Of a stretch of DNA of 64,000 nucleotides, positions 56,869 through 64,000 are shown piece after piece. The number at the start of each line of letters is the position of its first letter. The stretch's first letter is position 1. This stretch comes from Gnetum montanum. Taxonomy: Eukaryota > Streptophyta > Gnetopsida > Gnetales > Gnetaceae. The notes under the pieces are model-generated. The model did no database searches, had not been told where the DNA came from, and saw only the letters and a list, made by a program, of their open reading frames with translations. The translations under genes and the position numbers were made by a program. The stretch covers positions 78,087-142,086 of the forward strand of contig MNCI01034965.1 of the NCBI GenBank assembly GCA_015680685.1. The letters run 5' to 3'.

Positions 56869-57708
56869 NNNNNNNNNNNNNNNNNNNNNNNNNNNNNNNN
56901 NNNNNNNNNNNNNNNNNNNNNNNNNNNNNNNNNNNNNNNNNNNNNNNNNNNNNNNNNNNNNNNNNNNNNNNNNNNNNNNNNNNNNNNNNNNNNNNNNNNN
57001 NNNNNNNNNNNNNNNNNNNNNNNNNNNNNNNNNNNNNNNNNNNNNNNNNNNNNNNNNNNNNNNNNNNNNNNNNNNNNNNNNNNNNNNNNNNNNNNNNNNN
57101 NNNNNNNNNNNNNNNNNNNNNNNNNNNNNNNNNNNNNNNNNNNNNNNNNNNNNNNNNNNNNNNNNNNNNNNNNNNNNNNNNNNNNNNNNNNNNNNNNNNN
57201 NNNNNNNNNNNNNNNNNNNNNNNNNNNNNNNNNNNNNNNNNNNNNNNNNNNNNNNNNNNNNNNNNNNNNNNNNNNNNNNNNNNNNNNNNNNNNNNNNNNN
57301 NNNNNNNNNNNNNNNNNNNNNNNNNNNNNNNNNNNNNNNNNNNNNNNNNNNNNNNNNNNNNNNNNNNNNNNNNNNNNNNNNNNNNNNNNNNNNNNNNNNN
57401 NNNNNNNNNNNNNNNNNNNNNNNNNNNNNNNNNNNNNNNNNNNNNNNNNNNNNNNNNNNNNNNNNNNNNNNNNNNNNNNNNNNNNNNNNNNNNNNNNNNN
57501 NNNNNNNNNNNNNNNNNNNNNNNNNNNNNNNNNNNNNNNNNNNNNNNNNNNNNNNNNNNNNNNNNNNNNNNNNNNNNNNNNNNNNNNNNNNNNNNNNNNN
57601 NNNNNNNNNNNNNNNNNNNNNNNNNNNNNNNNNNNNNNNNNNNNNNNNNNNNNNNNNNNNNNNNNNNNNNNNNNNNNNNNNNNNNNNNNNNNNNNNNNNN
57701 NNNNNNNN
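56869..57708. other. Assembly gap (840 N)
   Basis: Unsequenced. It separates the LINE fragment from element H, so their joint is unknown. Confidence 1.
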
Positions 57709-60310
57709 TACAGATCAAGTAGTCCAAGAAGAACTAAAATTAAGAAAATGAAAAGTTATAGAATAATATAACATAGACTCATTTATTAAGAAGAAGAAGG
57801 TGAAAGTCTATGAAAACCAAGTGAAGAATACTATTTAAGAGATGATATAATAAAAAATTTATTAATGTAGAAATTACTATCTAAAATAGCAAAAAAAAGG
57901 TCCACAAAAATTGGAATGCTATTAATGAAAATTTTGCAACCATACTAAAACCCATAGAAAAAACAAATAAAAAAGTTAAGCTAGTAGTGTTAAAACAAGA
58001 ACTAGTTTAGAAGAAAAGAAAAGAAAATTATAAATATATAGAAAATGAAGTTATTATAGAATAGGTATTCGATTCAAACATAGAAATAGATTCTAGATAT
58101 AATTATTGTTAATATAATCATGACAATGGTTATTTTATCACATCACAAATGATTACAATAGTTTAAGAATTAGTTATCTATACTCTTAATTCTAACTTTT
58201 TAGGAAAGCAGGTGTCTAAGAGATTTTCATATTCATCGAAAAGGTAAAGAAAATCCTATCATCAATAGTATTATCCAGGTAAGGTTCCAATAGTTCTAAA
58301 GACAAACCTAGGAAAAATATTTTCTTTAGGATTATTTCCAAGTCTATGATTAATCTTAATAAATTCATTAATGCATTTCAATCTACATGGATTTCATAAT
58401 TAGTAGCATAGAATACAAAAAATATCTCTCTTCATGAACAACAACAATAATTAAACAAGCAAATAGTAGCATAGACTAATATTAAAACTATCATGGTCAC
58501 ACATGCAACTACAGATCTAATAAAAGTAGAAGTCTTCTATTGAAATAATTAGACTCTAACAGTTCATTGGTATATTTGTAGGTAGCAGAACATCCTTCAT
58601 GCAAAGCTCTCTTAGACTCAAGTTTCAAGTTAAACCTCATATCTCAAGAAACGTATAAGACTACAAAACTCTTAAAACTCAAAAATAATAATATCAAGCT
58701 AGATCTTCTGGATCCATCAATGATCGTATTACTTAGAGTGACCAAGAATGTTGTGACTACTAAGACTGGGTTGTCTTATCCTACATATTATCTTGTCACA
58801 TATTAAGAGTAACAATGATAAATTTCCTATTATCATGGAAAGGATATGGATTCATAAATGAATGAATGTTAGAGATCTCTTCTTACAAATTTCCAAGGAA
58901 AATAAGCATGGCATGGTAAAAAGAAAAATAATTTTATGTATTGCATATAGTGATAATAGGTATAGATGTATGCAAAGTAACAATGTGTGGAAAAATGTAT
59001 CTATGCCATAGCCACAAAACAAGAAGACTTCCAATGGCTAATTGAAGGTAAAGCAAAACTTTTCTAGATATGGATAAACCTACTAAGCAACTCATCAATA
59101 CATATGTTGAAAAAGTGAACTAAGTAGAATATGTACAAGAGAAATCTTTCCATTCCTAGCATATCCAAAAAGAGAAAATTAATTAGAGAAAAAATGGAAT
59201 TCTAAAGAAGAATTTGCTTGAGCTAATTAAGTTAAAAAAAATTTCCAATTCATTTGAGTATGTGTATGTGGAGAATGGAAAAACCATTAGCATTAATGCC
59301 AAATTGACCAAAGAGTAGAAATGGGAATTAGTAAAGGTAGTATGCAAATGACTAATACATTTTGCATGGTCCTATGAAAAGCTTACATAAACTGATCCTC
59401 ATAGATCTCGAAATTGCATATGCATATATCTAATAATTAAACCTAAATGCTTACCTCAAAAAAGCTTGAATCCCAAGTTAAAGGATGCAACAAAGCAAGA
59501 AATTAAAAAGCTACTAAAGGTAGGATTCATGTAATTACTAAATTGCTAACTCTAAGTAGGTTACTTCAATCATAATTATTTTAAAGAAGGAAGATAAATA
59601 AAGAATGTATGTTGATTGTAGACTATTGAATGCTACTACATTCAAGGATCATTTACCTTTATTATTTTTAAACCAAGTCATAGATACCATTTTAGGACAT
59701 AAATATTATAGTTTTTTTATCGTTATAATGGATACAACCAAATTCAAATTACTCTAGAAGATTAAAAGAACCCAAAATCACATTCATTAGTCACTAGGGG
59801 TACATTTTCATGTAATATGATGTCATTTAGATTATGCAATTTCCTAATCATGTCTTAAAAATTAGTCATTATCATTTTTCAAAAGTACATTGAAAATAAT
59901 ATGGAAGTCTTCACGGATGACTTCTCTACCTATTGTTTAGACTTTAAGAAAGCATTAGATAGAAGTAGGTACTCAAAAGATATATGAAAATGAACCTCAA
60001 GCTCAATTGATAAAATATTCATGTAATAGTTTATGAAAGAATTATATTATAGAATAAAATTTCAAAGAAAGCTATTAAGATGGATTTAGAGAAAATTAGG
60101 TTAATCTTAGGCAATCACATGGAGACCACAAATTATGAAAGATGTTTGATCTCTCCTTGGGCATATATGATATTACTAAAGATTTATTGAAATTTTTTTC
60201 AATATTACCAAATCCTAGGTAAAGTTGACAAAGAAATATATACCATTTTTTTAGACAAAAGAGTGTGAAACACCAATTGAACAGTTAATGAAAAAGCTTG
60301 TAGATGCTCT
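57709..60310 (+). pseudogene. Element H: gag-PR-RT fragment of the main family (strongly decayed)
   Basis: The plus strand begins in a Lys/Glu-rich part of gag (57709-58100). Protease has C-K-A-L-L-D-S-S-F-K-L-N-L-I-S (about 58600). The PR-RT linker with N-G-K-x-I-S-I-N-A-K-L (about 59275) corresponds to element 2's N-G-K-L-V-I-I-N-A. RT reads V-D-C-R-L-L-N-A-T-T-F-K-D-H (about 59605) and F-T-D-D-F (59910-59924), where the M of F-M-D-D has become T. It fades out after RT at about 60310. LTRs, integrase and ORF3 are not visible. It represents the pol-bearing form. Confidence 0.75.
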
Positions 60311-61214
60311 GTAAAAGCAAGATCACAATCCTATGCCAAAAGAAATTTAGATACTCATTTTAGGTGGCTACTGGTCTCTAGTTCCACCAAGGCACAAATA
60401 CCCCTAAATAGTTTTAGCTAGTTTTAAATGAGTTGATTAAGGTGAAACCTAGATTTGTTGTCAAATACCCAAAATATGTTGTTTTATCTATGATTATTAG
60501 GTTTCTCTTCTAACTACATCTTGGCATTAATAATCCATAATTTTTCACTTATTTAGCTCTAAGTTCTACATGGCTAGGATAGCAAACAAAAATTTTTATA
60601 AAATATATCATTTCTTAAATTTGAGCTATATATGAGCATACTTTCCAAAAGGTATATTTTGGAAAAGTTATGTTGTATAGAGTAGAAATCTAGGATTAAA
60701 AATTTATTCTAAAAAGCTCAAAATCACATTAAGAATAACATAAGTTCTATGCTAAGCTCATTTAGAACTAATACTTAAAGAAGCTATCTCCTTCAATGAG
60801 AATAACAAAAGTATGCTAAACCTTCTATATTTAAAGAAAATAGCTTATGTCAAAACTTGATGCTCACTAAGCATACATACATGTCAACTAGGCTATAAAA
60901 GTAAACAAGACTATCTAAAATTACTACTAATTGAGAGAAATAGCCAAAAGGGATAAGTTTATCTTGGTTAGAATGTCATTATCATAATTTTCTTTTTACT
61001 AATTTTTTTCCCAAAAGGTTCCCACCCCCTTCCTTTTTTACAAGTTTGCTTAAACCTCTATATAATAGCTTTTGGTAGTTACAAATATTATCTAAAAACT
61101 CCTTCTAATATGATGGTAATTCTTTTCTTTTTTTAGTATCCATTCTAACCAAATTCTGAGCTCTATGATGTATTTGAGTAAAAATGACTTGGTTCTTCTT
61201 AGATTCTTTGATTT
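60311..61214. other. AT-rich stretch, nothing recognised
   Basis: No protein similarity or repeat seen. It may be decayed 3' part of element H. The last five bases (61210-61214, gattt) would be the target duplication of element I. Confidence 0.5.
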
Positions 61215-62020
61215 TGATGAGTGATGAGGTACCCCTATGCTCAACCATATGAATACGAGCATGTATGCAAGATCCAATCAAACTTTGTGAATAGACTAGT
61301 TGTGGCACCTAGACAATTATATGTCCTAGACTTGTATAGCTTTTTCATGTATGGTTTAGTCCAGAGTGAGGCATATGATGTCCTAATTCTACATTACTCC
61401 TGATAATAGAAAAGATAAATTGATTAAAATAATAATGGAAGTAAAACCTAAATTTTTGTGTGGTGATGGTATCCATCCTTAACTATTTGTACACATCTTG
61501 GACTTTGTGGGATTACTGCTAGGCATGTCAAGCATTCGCACTTAAACGCTTGTGATTAAGGCATACACATTCCACTTAATGAAAAAAAAAGTAAATAATA
61601 ATAAATTGAACTATTAACTAAAGAAGGTATTAAATCAGTAAAACAAAAAAATTAATCTAAGTGAATGTTGCAATGATGAAAGTAATCTCGATCTTTATTG
61701 TCATTCATGCACGTGTCCAAGTACGTCACACTCAAACAAAGGTGTTGTGCAATTACAAACATTACACTACGAGCATGCACCAGGAATAACTAGCTTGAAA
61801 GAAAGAAACTAAAAACTAAAAACTAAATTTCCAAAAAAACTAAAAAGAAAATAACTTCCCTAAAAACTCCAAAAACTTGTCAACTATGCACCTAAGTGTT
61901 GTATTTATAATCTAACACAGGAATCATGATATCACGTATACAATATCATATCTAGGTTGTGATATTACATACTCAATATCACATACCTGATATTGGGGCC
62001 TAGAAAACCACGATTCATCA
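61215..62020 (-). repeat. Element I 3' LTR (806 bp)
   Basis: TGATGAG...TCATCA ends. Minus-strand TATAAATA (plus about 61900). The U3 block (61915-62000) is built on CATGATATCACGTATACAAT, TGATATTACATAC and AATATCACATACCTGATATT words. Confidence 0.9.
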
Positions 62021-62032
62021 TACCCCCATGAC
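62021..62032 (-). other. Element I 3' polypurine tract
   Basis: The minus strand reads GTCATGGGGGTA; identical to element D. Confidence 0.85.
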
Positions 62033-62194
62033 TGAATAAAAACCCATCCTCAAGTTAATACAATGAGAAGTAAGCCCCTTACAAAACATTATGAAGGTAT
62101 GGGATTATTGACTACTACTGAATAACCATGCTATAGTATGGAAAACACAAAACTTGGACACAAAACACAAAATAAAAAATGTTGAGACTCATGT

Positions 62195-62715
62195 GATTCT
62201 TAAAGTTGGTGGCTCCTCCATTGGTGCTTTTCCTTTATCTAGTACTATAGGCTTTTGAGATTGCTAACATGTGAGAAGTGCCTGCAATTTCTCTTCTTTC
62301 GTCGGAGGATCATGTACAGTCCATGCTAATGTCCCAATTTTTGATGGAGCTAGCACCTCCCATGGACATAGCAGCTGTGGAAACATTTGGTTCACTTTGA
62401 CATACCACACAGCAAACTACTGTTGTTCCTCCTCATAGGCTCTCGCTTTATCTTGTAATTCATGGTAATTTGTCAACCGTCAAGCCAAATTTGTTGCTAC
62501 ATCTCTTTAATTATGGTAGCTTGCTTTAACTGCTTCTAATTCAAAGTTTGCAACTTCTAATTTTTGCAAGATTTTCTTATGTTCAACAAACTCTATCTCA
62601 TACTTAGTGTAAGTGACAGCTACCTATTTCTCAAGCTCATTTCTCAAGTGTGCCCTGCTGTTAACATGGCTAAGTTGGCATATCGTAGATTTGCCAAATT
62701 CATGTACTCCATTAA
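62195..62715 (-). pseudogene. Element I ORF3, C-terminal fragment
   Basis: The minus strand carries the family tail motif C-P-W-E-V-L-A-P-S-K-I ... A-W-T-V-H-D-P-P-T-K-E-E-K-L (about 62260-62370) preceded by coiled-coil type sequence. It ends abruptly at about 62715, where spacer sequence begins, showing an internal deletion of at least 2 kb. Bases 62033-62194 are untranslated tail. Confidence 0.75.
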
Positions 62716-63873
62716 GTAATTGTTGAGGAATGATTAATTAAAATGATAAGGGAAAGGATAGTTCACTTAGGTGAGTAGTTGGAGGGTGTAAAATAATGCG
62801 GTCATGTGCAACAGGGATAAGTTACAAAAGTTACGCAAGTGGATCCTCCCCAAAGTAGGCTCTAGCCTATGATGCCCTTGTGGAACCACACCTCTAATGT
62901 CTATGGGCACTAGAGAAGTTGAATGCAACATATACCTATGAAAAAAACACACATGTTAGAACCACTGAGTTGAGATAATAGCTCTACATTACACTAACCA
63001 CAAGTTATGAACATTCCGATAACGAGATGAGATGGATTACAGAAGGGATTACAGAAATCGGGGCATGAGGTTTCTAATGATGGTCACAATGGAATCTTGT
63101 GTGTAATTAGTGGTTAAATAACCATGTGTCTAGCTTTCCAAGTTTTATACCAAGTCCATACCACATTGCAATGATACCGCATCACTTCATCCCATTGACA
63201 AACAACCATAAGTCTACCAAAGTTGCAAGGAGGAACATCACTTGGCATTTTGTTCAAGGGAGGAGCATCATGGTGGCACACTTCTCTTTTATTATTATTA
63301 TTATTATTATTATGGCTGACTCTATGAAATCACCTACCTTAAAGCATGGGTACATGTCTTTCTAGTGGAACCCACAAAATCTTATTTAGTTTCATTTTGA
63401 GGTGCTCTTACTTCCATTTTTCGTTAGATCTACAAGGATATAGTTACAACCTTGGCAACATGATAGAACATACAAAAGTAGTCAAAGAGAATCTATGAAT
63501 CCCCTTGATGTCACACCCTTGTCATTCCACCTTGTTCCTTCACTTGTCTCTCCAAACACAATGATTATCAAATTATTTATAGTTGGATGATGAAAAAGAT
63601 TACCATTGTGACCAAAGCATGGACCTGTTATTAATGGAATAGGTGGATGGATGTCATGGTCTCAATGTTCAAATAATCAATCCCTTATGAATAGGCAACA
63701 TAGAGAAAAACCTCACCTTAATGGACAACATGATCAACTTATTCATGGTTGAGATTACAATGAAAAATTGAAAATAACAATTAGAAAAAGTAAAAGAGAT
63801 AGAGGAAATGACAAAAAATCATAAAACAAAAAGATAAAATAACACTTAAGAATCCTAGACATTAGAATGGTGG
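62716..63873 (-). other. Element I non-coding spacer
   Basis: Closely similar to the spacer of element 3 read on the other strand. It contains the core word (63499-63518, minus GGTGTGACATCAAGGGGATT), a TTA/ATT microsatellite (63287-63314) and an A-rich tract (63760-63840). Confidence 0.7.
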
Positions 63874-63892
63874 GTGACCTCCAAGACTAAAC
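63874..63892 (-). other. Element I second (central) polypurine-tract-like site
   Basis: The minus strand reads TTAGTCTTGGAGGTCACCC, a decayed version of the tract in the other copies. Confidence 0.45.
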
Positions 63893-64000
63893 ATTTGATC
63901 ATAGCTAGGATTAATAAGTGGATGAATAGGATCCATGCATGTATAAAACTTTTGGAACCCTTCATGCTCCAGCCACTAGGTGTCTATTGGTGGTATGGTG
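63893..64000 (-). pseudogene. Element I gag tail (runs off the window)
   Basis: Shares with element 3 (38150-38260) the order 'acacctagtgg', 'ttatacatgcatgga', 'ttattaatcctag' read on the minus strand. This is the region just before the second polypurine tract. Confidence 0.6.

Larger units (their letters stand above)
61215..64000 (-). mobile_element. Element I: 3' part of a pol-less Athila/Tat-like element
   Basis: On the minus strand it has 3' LTR 61215-62020, polypurine tract 62021-62032, the C-terminal end of ORF3, then after a deletion the spacer (62716-63873), the second polypurine tract (63874-63892) and the gag tail to the window edge. Most of ORF3, the internal promoter block and the intron-like segment are missing. 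The junction between gag tail and spacer is the same as in element 3. The 5' half lies outside the window. Confidence 0.85.

Noticed and set aside
56825-57751. Long open frames across the N gap on both strands (about 300 aa)
   Set aside because: They consist almost entirely of unknown residues from the 840-N gap; only a few real codons at the ends.
60311-61214. Integrase or ORF3 remains of element H
   Set aside because: No motif found in either orientation; left as unassigned AT-rich sequence.

Overview
The window looks like repeat-rich, intergenic nuclear DNA of a seed plant. I found no host gene, tRNA, rRNA or CRISPR array. Almost everything recognisable is Ty3/gypsy LTR-retrotransposon DNA. 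It is heavily mutated, with many stop codons of the CAG/CAA to TAG/TAA and TGG to TAG/TGA type and CpG sites lost, as expected of old methylated plant elements. Most copies belong to one family of the non-chromovirus (Athila/Tat) group. Its features are LTRs of about 0.8-0.9 kb starting TGATGA and ending TCATCA, a primer site matching tRNA-Asp, gag-PR-RT-RNaseH-IN, a long conserved non-coding spacer, and a third open reading frame (ORF3) before the 3' LTR.

Layout. 1-243 is the edge of a minus-strand LTR (element L). 244-4096 is AT-rich flank with a minisatellite (755-1085) and a piece of Tat-type RNase H (about 3720-4000). A minus-strand copy, element D, runs from 4097 to 50505 and has received three relatives: element 1 (4548-17651, minus, in D's 3' LTR, target duplication CTAAT), element 2 (18679-31922, plus, in D's ORF3 tail, duplication GTTTC) and element 3 (34638-44037, plus, in D's ORF3 head, duplication AGTGT/AGTGC). 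A different, Tat-like element G (LTR 50506-51886, pol to about 55660, minus) interrupts D's gag. Then come a LINE reverse-transcriptase fragment (to 56868), an 840-base assembly gap (56869-57708), a pol-bearing fragment of the main family (element H, 57709 to about 60310) and the 3' part of one more minus-strand copy (element I, 61215 to the window end).

How the parts work together. Elements 1, 2 and H keep recognisable RT (1 and 2 also IN) and represent the once-autonomous form. D, 3 and I lack RT-RNaseH-IN yet keep LTRs, spacer and ORF3. Elements 3 and I share the same pol-less junction, so that form was probably moved in trans by relatives.

The most interesting signal is an apparent internal expression cassette for ORF3, seen in elements 1, 2, 3 and D. 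A short palindrome-rich block resembling the block upstream of the TATA box in that element's own LTR is followed by an internal TATA box. A GT lies 153-170 bases downstream, then a 275-402 base intron-like stretch, then a 3' splice-site sequence abutting the conserved ORF3 start ATGG. All five spacer-bearing copies also carry a second polypurine tract just after gag or pol. All of this comes from reading and hand alignment; no database search was run.
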